Shown piece by piece: positions 42,430 through 52,877 of a DNA stretch of 64,000 nucleotides. Within the stretch, counting starts at the first letter, position 1; each line of letters begins with the position of its first letter. The DNA comes from Cercophora sp. LCS_1. Taxonomy: Eukaryota > Ascomycota > Sordariomycetes > Sordariales > Lasiosphaeriaceae. The notes beneath the pieces were generated by a model. The model saw nothing but the letters and a program-made list of their open reading frames with translations, was not told where the DNA came from and made no database searches. The position numbers and the translations under genes were made by a program. The stretch spans positions 1 to 64,000 of the forward strand of contig JAPZLL010000030.1 in assembly GCA_036250225.1 (NCBI GenBank), written 5' to 3'.

Positions 42430-42588
42430 AAAATGTTTAGCATCTCTTTGAGTAGCGTGTCATCCTCAGTGCAGGGGCCATGCTAATCTTCTCTGTATCG
42501 TTGCTGGAAATGGAATTAGAATTAGAATAGATTCGTGTTGCGGCAGTGCAGAGCCACTTACCAATTGCCCAATTGCCCCGGGGGCATC
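42430..42588 (-). ncRNA. U6 spliceosomal snRNA with an intron
   Basis: The 3' exon (42503 to about 42430) is unmistakable U6: AACGATACAGAGAAGATTAG then CATGGCCCCTGCACTGAGGA and TGACACGC. It includes the ACAGAGA box, the AGC triad and the internal stem-loop, and ends in a T6 run (42433-42428), a pol III terminator. Directly upstream is a 58-bp intron (42561-42504) with GTAAGT, TTCTAATTCTAAT branch candidates and TTTCCAG. The 5' exon (about 42588-42562) gives a short GC hairpin (TGCCCCCGGGGCA) and GGGCAATTG, fitting the U6 5' stem-loop and the AATTGNAACG junction. The exact 5' end is not certain. U6 is the catalytic core snRNA of the nuclear spliceosome. Confidence 0.9.
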
Positions 42589-43237
42589 TCGAAAAGTCAA
42601 GTGATAAAGTTCGGGACAGGTGCGTGGGGTGGGTCATACCTGCGAGGCGTTGAGCCAGGAAGGTTTTGTCCTGAGGTTTATCCGTGGCCGCCATTCTTCA
42701 TGACCATGATGACCCATTCCTCCAGGACTGACAATCATGATTGGATACCTGGGGAGTATTATTTGATGTCTTAGGCAATTGGTCCGACATTCTTTTCCGG
42801 ATAGTATCAATTCAAATTTCATTAGGCCCCCCGGGACACTACCTCCAGATTGGATCTCACAGGAGTGAATTGATGTTATTTTGTGAGTTGATTCAACAAT
42901 CAAGAATCTACTATTTACACTGCTTCATATTCCCATAACCCTCTGCGTTCCTCTTTTGCTTTTCACGGATTGCTGATCTTCTGCTGCCAGACGTCGACGC
43001 CAAGAGGCCAAGCGCGGTGCCACACAGTGTGACCAGTCCGGGGATTACGTTCAGCCCCAAGAAAGTCACGACCTCCGACAACATACACGACTCCCGTCCC
43101 GACCGCGCCGGAACCCCGCATCATCATGCCACCATTCCCACCGTTTCATCCCACCACTTCATCTCTCTATCGCCCGCGTCCACCAACCCGCATCACCAAC
43201 TTCCAACACGCTCGTGACACCAACAACCCAAACAACC
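42589..43237. other. Intergenic, U6 promoter and 2EXR gene leader
   Basis: 650 bp. The U6 upstream part has a CTTTATCAC segment about 25 bp before the presumed start that could serve as a TATA-like element. CAACC/CACC-rich leader sequence precedes the 2EXR gene. No other gene seen. Confidence 0.45.
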
Positions 43238-44062
43238 ATGAACCCAGAAAATACCACCTCATCCACCCCAGATCTCGCCAAATTCTCCTCCCTCCCACCC
43301 GACATCCGCCAAGAAATCTGGCGCGCCGCCTCCTCCCAGCCCATCTCAACCCCATCTGTCTGCATCCTAACTTTTGCCCGTCCATCTCCAAACGCAACCT
43401 CCCGCGTCACAACCCACGCGCCGCTCATCGTCCACGAACCGCCCAACCCGACCCTCCTCTCCACCAACACCGAAGCCCACGACATAGCCCTCACCACGTC
43501 CGCAACCCGTCCGTACAACCCCTCCATCGACATCCTCTACATCTCCAAGCCCGTCTTCATCTACTTCACAAACGTGCTCTGCGGACGCAACACCACCAAC
43601 TCCTGGACCAGTTCCATCCGCCACTTGGCGCTCGATTTAGCGGTATCCGATATGGGTCTGTGGCTGCCCATAGCAATGGAACGGCTCCCCTCTCTTGAGA
43701 TTCTGTCAGTCGTGTATCCCGCTACGAGCGGGACGTTTTCGTGTTTTCAGACGGTCGAAGTGCCGACGGTGGTTGACAGCAAGACTGTGTTGAGGTCGAT
43801 GAGTGATGAGGAGAGGGAGAGGGTGATGATCACGGCTGAGTACAACTATGAGACGCACGGGGGTGATATCGAGATTGAGTGGGTTAAAGATGTGAATGAG
43901 CATTTGGAGATGGTGGAGGAGGAGTTGTGCGGAGGGACAAATCCGAGCTGGCGGAGCCGAAACGTGCCGATTTGGGATTCCGAGGAGGAGAGGTTGCGGT
44001 TGCGGTATCAAGGGAGGGTGTTTGATCAGTTGGAGAGGAAGAGCTATCATGGACGGGGATAG
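43238..44062 (+). CDS. 2EXR-domain protein, 274 aa
   Basis: An intronless frame; the ATG at 43238 follows an AACAACC leader typical of fungal start sites. The 2EXR signature FSSLPPDIRQEIWRAA is at about residues 17-32. Later blocks typical of the family include LLSTNTEAHDIAL, IDILYISKPVFIYF and IRHLALDL, then LEILSVVYP. The C-terminal 100 residues are acidic with Glu/Arg-rich helices. It is more distant from the two 2EXR paralogues at 18.4 and 21.0 kb than they are from each other. Function unknown. Confidence 0.8.
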   Translation: MNPENTTSSTPDLAKFSSLPPDIRQEIWRAASSQPISTPSVCILTFARPSPNATSRVTTHAPLIVHEPPNPTLLSTNTEAHDIALTTSATRPYNPSIDILYISKPVFIYFTNVLCGRNTTNSWTSSIRHLALDLAVSDMGLWLPIAMERLPSLEILSVVYPATSGTFSCFQTVEVPTVVDSKTVLRSMSDEERERVMITAEYNYETHGGDIEIEWVKDVNEHLEMVEEELCGGTNPSWRSRNVPIWDSEEERLRLRYQGRVFDQLERKSYHGRG

Positions 44063-44609
44063 AAGCGTCGGTTCGGTGGTGCTACAGGGCGCGTTTCTAT
44101 GACTGCTGGGTGTTTATGACAGTTATCCTCAGCATGATGCCTGTTGATGACTTCTTGTATGCAACCATCGCTGCCGTAATGCTGTTCAGCAGAATGGCGG
44201 CTCGATCTTTCGTCTCGACTCGGCTCGGGCTATAACAAAAGGCGGTTTTAAAGCGTTTCAGCGCCTCCTGGTCCCATACCCCTTGAACAAATAGTTCTTC
44301 GGTCGATGTTTGCTGATTGCAATGCTTAATTCGCTCGCGAGAGGCAGGAAAGACGTCGCAGCCATCAAAATCCAAAACAACCAAGAAAGCCATGGTCCAG
44401 CCAAACACACACCTGAGGGCAGCCGGATTCAAGCCCACAACCGCGCGATCATCTAGGACTTGCAGAGACTCGTCCTCAGGACAGGGGATGCCCCAACCAG
44501 GAAAGATCCGTACGCGGTTATCGTTGACGCAGGGTGCGATATCGGGAAGGAAAGCCGCTGTGGTTGGTTCCGAACTTAAGATGGGGATTACATCTTGTTG
44601 TAAAGTGGC
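44063..44609. other. Remnant-like intergenic stretch
   Basis: About 550 bp. A minus-strand frame of 113 codons (44438-44097) may be the far 3' part of the decayed HET gene, but I cannot place it in the family. Confidence 0.35.
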
Positions 44610-45129
44610 AGGTTAAATTTTCTTCGGGGTGAAGAACGCAAGGCTCGCACCAGGTAGCCAAACGTAGTCGCCCAAGCTATTGAAGCATCGGTAATAAAGT
44701 CGGGACATCGGCGAGATAGAAATAGCATATTATCTGGGCTTTGGAATACCACGCGTACATCGAGTTGATAGCCTGAGATAGTTCAGTCGAGTTTGTCTTG
44801 TCGATACTAAGGTACTCAATCAGCTGAGGACGGTGCCCGGACATACCAGCATATATCCGCCCACGCCCATTCGAACCCATCTTCTCTTGCCCTGGAACAC
44901 AGTCCCTCAATTTTGGCGAACCCTAGCTTTTCCCTCGCGCTACAATGAGCATCAGCTTACTGCCACGAGAGAAAAGGAGAACGAGATGTACCTCTCTTGT
45001 GACGTTGTGATATCCTGATAAGTCACCTCCTCGCCGGGCTTGCCCCAAGCGTGTGATAACATACGGCGGAAAAGGGCCGGCTTGAAATTCCGGCAATCCC
45101 AGGGAACCGTCTGTTTTCAGGAGCCGCAT
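44610..45129 (-). pseudogene. HET-domain (heterokaryon incompatibility) pseudogene
   Basis: The ATG at 45129 opens MRLLKTDGSLGLPEFQAG, the usual N-terminus. At PPYVI the frame is lost by one base; in the next frame it resumes SHAWGKPGEEVTYQDI. Then come KLGFAKIEGLCSRA and FEWAWADIC, a 40-bp intron with GTATGT and CTTAG (44846-44807), and CIDKTNSTELSQAINSMYAW, YSKAQ and YLADVP: the core HET signature. After this the frame shifts again (DFITDAS) and decays into a degraded LAPKKI-like end. HET domains trigger cell death in vegetative incompatibility. With at least two frameshifts this copy is not functional. Confidence 0.8.
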
Positions 45130-45706
45130 GACGCGCACGCAGCCGATGGCGTTGTGTGGAGGCTTCGAAAATGCGAGTTGGAACTAGTGAAAGATCGACC
45201 CCGCCCCGCGTTGGGGGCGAAGCGTGATGAAGCTGATTCGACCGCCCTCACGCCCTCGGCGACACCTTCCCCAGGGTGAAAAAAAAAAAAAAAAAACGAA
45301 AAAAAAAAAACAGATGGCACACTAATGGAGATGGCAAGTCTCTCCCCGATCAACTACACACCAATAAACTCGACAGATTGTTCAGAAGGGGTCAGGTAGC
45401 ACTCAATGCATCCAATATTACTCCACAGACCTTGATATGATGGAATTACGCTTACAAAATGATTTTGACGCCCCTGAACATTCTCTGGGTCCTCTTTTCC
45501 AAAGGAGCGGCTCGCCAACCATGTTCATCTGCAGCCGGTTGTTGAGGGACCGACTCATTAAAGTAATAATATTAGGCCTAGTAGCTTTAAATATAATCCC
45601 AAGACGATCTGCTTTCCAGAGCATTGACACCGAAACATTTCAGCTCATGCACTTACAAACCAAAAATCTCCTCTCTCTCTTACACAAACAGTCTATCCGG
45701 CTTTCC
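45130..45706. other. Intergenic with poly-A tracts
   Basis: About 580 bp. It holds an A18 run (45279-45296) and an A12 run (45299-45310) separated by CG, which could be an old retroposon tail or slippage product. No gene seen. Confidence 0.5.
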
Positions 45707-47437
45707 CTAAGCATGGATCGCCTGCTGCACGTGAGGATAGACCTGCACCATGCGGTGATAGAGATCAGGGTGGTCCCGGATCATGACCTCAGGGTCCCAC
45801 GCAGAAGCGACGAAAATGGTGTCGATACCGCTGCTCAGTGGCACAGTAAAGATGTTGCAGATCTGGAGTCCAATGAGGAACGCAAAAGCCACAACGACAG
45901 GCGTATAACCGCCGGAGCTGTTGTAGGCTGGGTTGGTCCAAACCATGTAGACGTATGCCAACAAGGCACAAGCGTAGCCGACAAACGTAGCACCCATGCC
46001 GAGGACAGGTCCGATGAGACACTCGTTGACGAGAGCATCGATGCCGCGGTCCTTGATCATGCTGTTTAATGTCAGTTTCTGTCATGAACGCTGAACAGAT
46101 ATCGAGTAACTCACGTCCAGGTATCCTTGGCGGCGGGAATGTAAGCCTTTCCGTAGAGAGCGATGTGAGCGAAGGCATAACGGTTGAGGAACTGCACGGC
46201 CCAGTCCAGAATGCCGATGAGACAGCCAACAATACACCAGATGATGGTTTGGAAGATGTCGCCCTCAGCGGCAGCCGAGCTCCGAGCGATGGAGCAAAGC
46301 TGGCGCAAAAAGTTGATGATAGCCACAACCAAACTTCCAAGACTGATCGATCCGAAGCTGTAGGTCAGGGCACGCCTGAGGGCGCCACGCGTGACCTTGG
46401 TTGGGTAGCTCTTGGACTGGAAATACCAAGATCCATACACACCGGCGATCGTGGTGTGAATTGTGTTCTTGAGCCACTCGGAGATCCAGTACGAGGCAAA
46501 AGTGATGAAGACAATGAGTCCAATGACCTTGCCCGAGCCGCACCCTCCTGCTCCCTGCCTACACGCCGGGTTATTGGAACTGGGTTCGTACTTGACGTAT
46601 ACGGCCACCAGGGTCACCGAATACCATGCCGCAAAGACCGTAGCAAGGAACCCACCGATGGCGCTGACCACGTAAACATGGCCGTGGCGTTTTGCGACAT
46701 CGATGGCTGTCTGAAGCATCAGAACGCTGAACGGGATTCGCGGAATCCAGGTGTAGAATGCGAATGCCAAGAAGATGACAAAGATCAGAAACACAATGCC
46801 GCCAGAGTAGTACTTGCGGTACAGCATGTAGATAGCCGTCGCCAAGCCGAAGACGATGTTAAGGACGCCGGTAATCCAGATAAACTGCTTTGTAAACGCC
46901 CGGGCCGCCCACATGTACGCGTAGCTGAGGACAATGGCCGTAAGCAAAACCCAACCGAAGAGCCAAATCGTGTGCGTTGTCAAACTGAAGGTGTTGAGCT
47001 GGCCGTTGATACCTCCCGAGTTGGTCCCTCGCGTTGCCGCTGTGATTTGGTCAGTTTCGGCGCTCCAAGCATCGACACCAAGACATACCGTATCCCTGGA
47101 TAGAGATGCCGGACACAGCAACAAACCCAGCGCACACGGCCAAGAACAGTATCCCAGCCCAGAGATCATTCCACTTTGGATTCTGCACCTTGAATGTCTC
47201 TTCATACGTTGGCGGCGGGCCGTAGGGGTTCTTGAGGTCTACCGGAGGAGGACCTGGCGGAGGGGGGCCCGGCGGGGGCTGGTCCTGCGGAGCACCGTAG
47301 CCATTGTTGTATGGCTGTTGCTGCTGTTGGTTCTCGATGTTGTGATAGCCGCCATGTTGCGGCGGGTGCATCTGGTAGGACTCCGGTGGTGGGGGAGGAT
47401 ATTGCTGGTTTTGGTTGTAATAGCTGGCGCTAGCCAT
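45707..47437 (-). CDS. PNS1: Pns1/CTL choline-transporter-like protein, 542 aa
   Basis: Three exons: 47437-47089, 47039-46115 and 46061-45707; introns are 49 and 53 bp. The N-terminal 95 residues are cytosolic, Pro/Gln/Tyr-rich (NQNQQYPPPPPESY; PPPGPPPPGPPPVDL). About ten TM helices follow, with family landmarks PKWNDLWAGILFLA, YVVSAIGGFLATVFAAWYS, TFASYWISEWLKNTIHTTIA, GVYGSWYF and RALTYSFGSISLGSLVVAII. Next comes the CTL C-terminal block LNRYAFAHIALYGKAYIPAA. Length matches yeast Pns1 (about 540). It is a plasma-membrane protein of the SLC44 family; choline transport by the yeast protein is disputed, so the substrate is left open. Confidence 0.93.
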
Positions 47438-48244
47438 GGCGACGGTTGGGAGGAGTCAAGCTCCCAAAGTTCCTGTTCTGTGCTGTCGCGTCAATCGCGC
47501 GGACGGCGGGGCGAGAAGGGCAATGGAAAAGACGAATTGTTGCTCTAGTCACACACGAGCGGAGACGCCCTGACGACGCCTTGACAGAGATGACAATCTG
47601 CTACAGGCACACTTGTGGAACAGATCGAGGTCAGGAATTCCAAATGTGGAACGTAGGAAGGTGAAGTGTCGTGGGACCACAAGCCGCTGCGCTGGGGGTT
47701 GATGACGTAAACGGCGCGGGCTGAACCTCGCAGCACCAAGTGGGGCTTTCAAGCGCGGCGATCACAGGGGCTTGCCGTTTGATGCGGGCTCACAACGTCG
47801 CGAAGTGGGCCCGACCCAAATGACGTTCAGCTTCAATTTTTTTTTGTTATCTGTGAGAATACCATCTCTGTATCCTGCAATCGTTCAGCCTGAGCCCCAT
47901 GCTCCCCATCAGGACTTAGAGGCCTCTCACCAGCCGTCATTCAGTACTCCCCAGAGCGACACACAGATAAGCATCAGCCCTAGGACAGTGATTGCCGCTA
48001 GACCTGAAAGTGAGACAGTCAACAAACCGAAACGAAGTGAACCGTCGCCAAGGCTTGGTGGCCCAACGCAAGACGGATATCGGCACTCACTGATCGAATC
48101 CTCCATTGCCTCGGCAATTCCACTGCCGCGTGCCCAAACACTTCCATTTTGCGCCTTCCACACATTTATCATACCCAAACATAGCATTGCACGTTGTCGG
48201 GTCCAGGGTATTTGGGGTTCAGATCGGCACAAACAGCACGGAAT

Positions 48245-48535
48245 ACAGTCAAGTTTGCACATAAGCATCAGAGATATAACGATGATCTGGCTATACAGGT
48301 CAAAATGCCCGTTCCCGAATTCGTATGACACTTAAGGATATATTCCGCATTGGCAGTATCGTTAAATTTTTGGCTTAGTCACCATAGGGGCCCTGTATTT
48401 ATAGGGGTCCGGGGGGGGGGGGGGGGGGGAACCACCAGGGTTAGGGTTGTATCTGCAATTGGAATTGAGAATAATCTGGGTATAGCGATCAAAACGGCCG
48501 TTCCCGAGCTGATGCTTATGTGCAGACTTGACTGC
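48245..48535. repeat. Rearranged direct/inverted repeat pair
   Basis: GATCTGGCTATACAGGTCAA..GCCCGTTCCCGA (48281-48318) recurs in direct orientation at 48473-48507. The neighbouring AAGTTTGCACATAAGCATCA (48251-48270) recurs as its reverse complement at 48508-48528 with one change. So the two modules have opposite relative order and orientation in the two copies. Confidence 0.75.
48411..48429. repeat. Poly-G homopolymer run
   Basis: 19 consecutive G residues (preceded by CC) lie inside the rearranged repeat. Together with the poly-C at the window edge it may mark slippage-prone or assembly-difficult sites. Confidence 0.9.
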
Positions 48536-49248
48536 GTCAGGTACCATCATCAGGGGATCTTTGCTTCTATATCTGCCCATCACAGTAAGTGCGCCATCGA
48601 GCTTTAAGGTCAACAAGTTGTAAGGCCCTCCATCCAAAGAAGTGAATGTCTGCGAATTCAAAGCGCAAGAGAACCCATATGCTCCACCAACTGATTAGTA
48701 TGCTACAGATCAGGGGACAAACTTGCCATGAGGGTGAGCACTTGGGCACTGGTGCTTATCCTTGAATCTCAACCGACCTTCTTGTGGACAACACAAAGAG
48801 CCTATCCCCCAGGCCTGTCAAGCGTATCATCGTCCCGCGTTCGAGGGATGTTTTGTCTCCTGAAAGCTCACATGAAGCCAACCGCGATGCATAAGAGGAA
48901 GTCGTTGAGCGAACAAACCCAAGTAACAAGAGTCTCTCCTCGAGTTAGGACTGGGTCTCTTCACTTTCATATGGAGGGCTCTCAAACACCCAAAGGCCTG
49001 TGCTGCACAGAGTTGAGTCGAATTGTAGGTCGCTTTGCACCCGAAAAATCTCTCGTTTTCGTTACCTAGCCTCAGCCCAAGACGAGCTCAACTCGAACGA
49101 TAAATGAGGGCGAGAATGATGCCACTCGGTCACTGGTTTGAGAGAGACGGAAGCCGGGGCGAACTGGAATCCCATCTTTGAACGCGCTTGACACAGCCGA
49201 TTTATTTGATTCACTCTCTATTCCACTCTAAACAGGTACCTCGAAAAT

Positions 49249-51409
49249 CTATTTGGAGCCAGTCTTACCAGTGGGGATGGAGAATAGGACAAGCCTCTTG
49301 CCCTTGGGGCCCTCCTCGCCGTTCCAGTCATTGAGACCCTTGTCCACCCTGTAGTAGCCGCGTCTCTCGAGCTGAATGATATCGTCCTTCTTCAGCTGTG
49401 CTGAGGCCTCATCGCACCAAGCATCCTCCATGGTCTCGGTCACAGGGTTGAGGCAGTCCTCCAGAACATCATCCTCCTCGAGCACGTCCTTGTTGATGAG
49501 ATAGTCAAAGTCCCACAGCTCGGCAGGGACCAGCGTCTGGCCCTGGGCCGCCAACCAAGTAACCTTCTTCTCTGTTGTCTTGACGTCACCCTTGAGGTTG
49601 AGCTCGGCGGTAAGGGTCGGGATAGGGTCGCCGCTGGTAATGCTGCGGACAAATGCGTTGCCCCATGCCATCAATGTGATCTCTTCGCCCTCCTTGAAGC
49701 TCTTTGCGTCGGCCTGGTCGAGCAGCAACTCGGACGCAAACGCCACCTGCTTGGTGCCCACATCCTTGTTCTTGGGGTGCTTGGGCTTCTCGCTGGTGAA
49801 GGGCTGAGCGGGAGCTTCAGCACCAGTGATGGTGACCTTGACGGCATCCTTCTGGGAAATGGCTGTGTGACGGGGCGCAATGGGATCGATGACCTTCTTG
49901 TTGCTAGCCCAGAAGGTTGTCCAATCCATCGTCACGATGTTGCGGCTAGGTCCCTGCTTGATGATGAAATCACGCAAAGCCGGAATAGTCATGCCGCGCC
50001 TGCGCACACCACGAATAGTGGGCATACGCGGGTCGTCCCAGCCCCAGACCTTGCCGGTATCAACAAGCTTGGCCAGCTTCCGCTTGGACAGGAATGTTCG
50101 CACGAAGTTCATGCGCGCAAAGTCCCACATATGGACCTGGCGCAGCTTGAGCGTGTCTATGAACCACTGGTATTGAGGCTGTGGAATGTGTCAGTCAGTT
50201 CCGTTTCATCGACAGGGGATACATACGTTGCGATCCGTGTACTCTGTAGAGCGCAAGGCGTGGGTTACACCCTCGTGGCTGTCAACAACTGGGCAAGCAA
50301 AGTCGTATGTGGGATAAATCTTCCACTTGGTGCCAGTGCGATGGTGGGGCGTGTCAACGTTGCACCGGTAAATGACGGGGTCTCTGAGAGCCTTGTTCGG
50401 GTTGTCGACCGAGAGCTTTGCACGGATGCAGTTCTTCAAACCCTCCTCGGAGCCCTTCTTCATCTCATCGAATACGCGGAGGTTCTCTTCGACAGTGCGG
50501 TCGCGGCGAGCCGATGCGATACCGTTGAAACGCTGGTCCCTCATTGTCTCCTGATCGGTATCATCCGCATACGCATGACCCTCCTTGATCATGCGAATGG
50601 CCATGTCGTAGAGGTAGTCGAAGTAATCTGAGGTGTAGGTCAAGGTGTCAGGCTTGATACCCATCAGGGCAAGATCCTCAATGATGGCATCTTGATATTC
50701 CTCCTTTTCCTTCGAGGGATTCGTATCGTCCAGTCGCAAGCGCAAAGTCCCCTTGTAGGCCTGGTGGGCGAAGTAGTCGCTGAGGAGGGCAGCCTTAGCG
50801 TGTCCAATGTGCAGATATCCTCTGGCCTATCGTTAGCTATGCTCGGCGTCGTAGAGAGCATGTATCTTACGATGGCTCAGGGAGGAAGCGTGTGACAACA
50901 CCCTTCTCGGTATCCTGAAGAGCCAAAGCGTAGCTGGCACCAGCCTTGCTCGCAGCGGCGACCTTTGCTTTCGCGGCGGCATCCCTGGCCTTGATTTCCT
51001 CCTGAATCTCGGGGTGGCTCTCCTCGATGAATTGGAACTATACGGCATTGGTCAGCATTAGGCCTGGCGTGTAGGTTTGGTGGAGCTTGGTTGGGCGTGT
51101 GCATGGCGTTGCTGGCGTGGCTCTGGCAAATACGTACCCATCTCGCGAGATTGGCGAGGCTCCCGCGCTTGATGAAAGAAAAGGCGGCACGGTTTCCTCG
51201 GAGGGCCTGCCAGATCTTGGTGTCGACGTCACCAAGGCTATACCCGTCGAGGTAAGTTCCTACACGGTTGTCAGTAACTCCACATCCGAGAGCGTTCCAC
51301 CATTCTTACTCAACGTAAGATGCTTGTCAAGGGCCTGGAGAGGCTGCTCGATTGTGCGGAAGTCGCCCGCGAGCACCGGCTCGAGAGCCTTGATCTCGTC
51401 CACCTTCAT
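49249..51409 (-). CDS. GUS1: Cytosolic glutamyl-tRNA synthetase, 637 aa
   Basis: Five exons: 51409-51310, 51259-51138, 51037-50871, 50821-50227 and 50178-49249; introns are 50, 100, 49 and 48 bp. A short N-terminal GST-like/appended region (MKVDEIKALEPVLAGDF..) precedes the class I catalytic core. The core has FLPEPSGYLHIGHAKAALLS (HIGH motif, split by intron 3 just before it), LRLRLDDTNPSKEKEEY, WKIYPTYDFACPVVDS, ALRSTEYTDRN and the KMSKS-type FLSKRKLAKLV. The C-terminal half is the beta-barrel anticodon-binding domain of the GlnRS/eukaryotic GluRS type (EEITLMAWGNAFV; LERRGYYRVD). It charges cytosolic tRNA-Glu. Divergent from the mitochondrial uL1m gene. Confidence 0.95.
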
Positions 51410-51791
51410 GTTTCTAGGTTGTTGTATAGGTATGAATGCCGAATCGGAGACACGCCAGTCCGGCCAGGAATTGGGTCAAGCAGGGGTTGAGGAGGATCCC
51501 GGGAGAGTGTATAGCTTAGGGAGAATGCTGGTATCAAAAACACGATCCCGTCGCCGTGAGTCAACACTGGAACTTTTTTGGAGGGGTAACCAGCGCGTGG
51601 CGGGGTAGGTCGTCAGGCCCGTTCCATCTGCCAAGTGGGTCACAGCTTATCCTTGCCTGCCAAGGCTCACGCCTGAGAATTGAGGCAGAAAGATACCACG
51701 CGGAATTGACCCAGCTTTTTTTCTGAACCTGCATCCGGATCGCAAGCTTGCTCCCCGTGATCGCCTCCGTGAGAGCGATTCCTCCCCGACC
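51410..51791. promoter_or_regulatory. Bidirectional promoter of GluRS and uL1m genes
   Basis: 382 bp between the start codons of two translation genes transcribed in opposite directions. This suggests coordinated expression of cytosolic and mitochondrial translation components. No specific motif is claimed. Confidence 0.5.
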
Positions 51792-52768
51792 ATGGTCTCT
51801 ACATCCCAGTGCCTTGCCTCGCTGGTAAGGCTAAGCCTTAGCCCTTCCTCCAGGCGGCCAATTGCCTCGACAATACCGAAATTCCTCGTCCCATCAGTCG
51901 CAACTCCCCTGGTCCGACATGCATCTGGAGGCGGCGGAGGAGGGATGAAGAAGAAGGCCCCGAAAAAGAAGAAGAAGACCTATAAGACCTTCCGATCTTA
52001 CGACCTTACGCCGGTGCAACAGTTCTCCCTCTGCGATGCGATGAGGTAAATCCGGCTCCATGTCTACTTCTCACCGTCCTTCGCTAATCCGCGCGCCACA
52101 GGTACATCAGAGCTTTCGAGGTTGGACGGCCACCTTCCGACGTCAAATACGAGGTCCATGTCAAACTTAAGGCTGGAAGAGGCGGACCTGTAGTGCGCAA
52201 TCGCATCAGGTTTCCTTATGCCGTTAAGACCGACACGCGAATCGGTGTCATCTGTCCCGATGACAGTCCCTTGAAGGCCGAGGCACAACGACTCGGCGCT
52301 GTGGTGGCTGGCCAGGAATCGTTGTTCGAAAGCATCAAGGCTGGCCAAATAAACTTCAATAAGCTTATCTGCCATGAGTCTAGCGAGGAGGCGCTGAAAA
52401 AAGCAAACGTTGGAAAGGTGCTTGGTCCACGAGGCCTCATGCCCAACCGGAGACTCGGAACCATCACCGACGATATTGAGAAGACCATGCGTGACATGGT
52501 GGGCTCCGATGAGTACAGGGAAAGAGATGGTGTGGTCAGGTTGGCGATTGGCCAGTTGGGCTTCACACCGCAAATGCTGGCGGACAACCTGAAGGCGGCC
52601 ATGGACAAGATGAAGAGGGATATGCACATCATCGTCGAGCAAGGACATCCCAAGGCTATCGACGAGGTCGTGTTGGGATCTACTCACGGCCCATCGTTCA
52701 GCCTGAACGGAAACTTCAACCCAACAGAGGAAGGACTTGAGGTCAAGGACCTCGAATTGCCCATGTAG
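51792..52768 (+). CDS. MRPL1: Mitochondrial large-subunit ribosomal protein uL1m, 306 aa
   Basis: Two exons, 51792-52045 and 52102-52768, with a 56-bp intron. The N-terminal 45 residues are basic and Ser/Arg-rich without acids, as in a mitochondrial targeting sequence. A Gly-rich and Lys-rich linker follows (GGGGGGMKKKAPKKKKKTYK). The L1 fold is clear: KVLGPRGLMPNRRLGTITDD is the family signature, with FGYAV-like RFPYAVKTDTRIGVI and INFNKLICHESS before it. Extra C-terminal residues (FSLNGNFNPTEEGLEVKDLE) are typical of fungal forms. The protein forms the L1 stalk near the E site. Convergent with COG2, 109 bp between stops. Confidence 0.93.
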
Positions 52769-52877
52769 GGCAATACAACAGAAATCTGCTGTAACATAGA
52801 TATACCATGTACCATAAAACCAACCTTGATATCATCTCAATGTGGGTATCATATTTTGGGCCGTAATGGGGCCTTGA

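Larger units (their letters stand above)
47438..49248. other. Gene-free stretch with repeats and a poly-G run
   Basis: 1.8 kb between the Pns1 promoter and the 3' end of the glutamyl-tRNA synthetase gene. It holds a rearranged repeat (48245-48535) and a G19 homopolymer. Small frames here have no recognisable content. Confidence 0.5.

Noticed and set aside
42424..42774. Short protein frames over the U6 locus
   Set aside because: The sequence is U6 snRNA; coding frames here are incidental.
45789..46340. 183-codon minus frame and large plus frame 46069-47103
   Set aside because: Alternative frames of the Pns1 gene; the true frame carries ten TM helices and family motifs.
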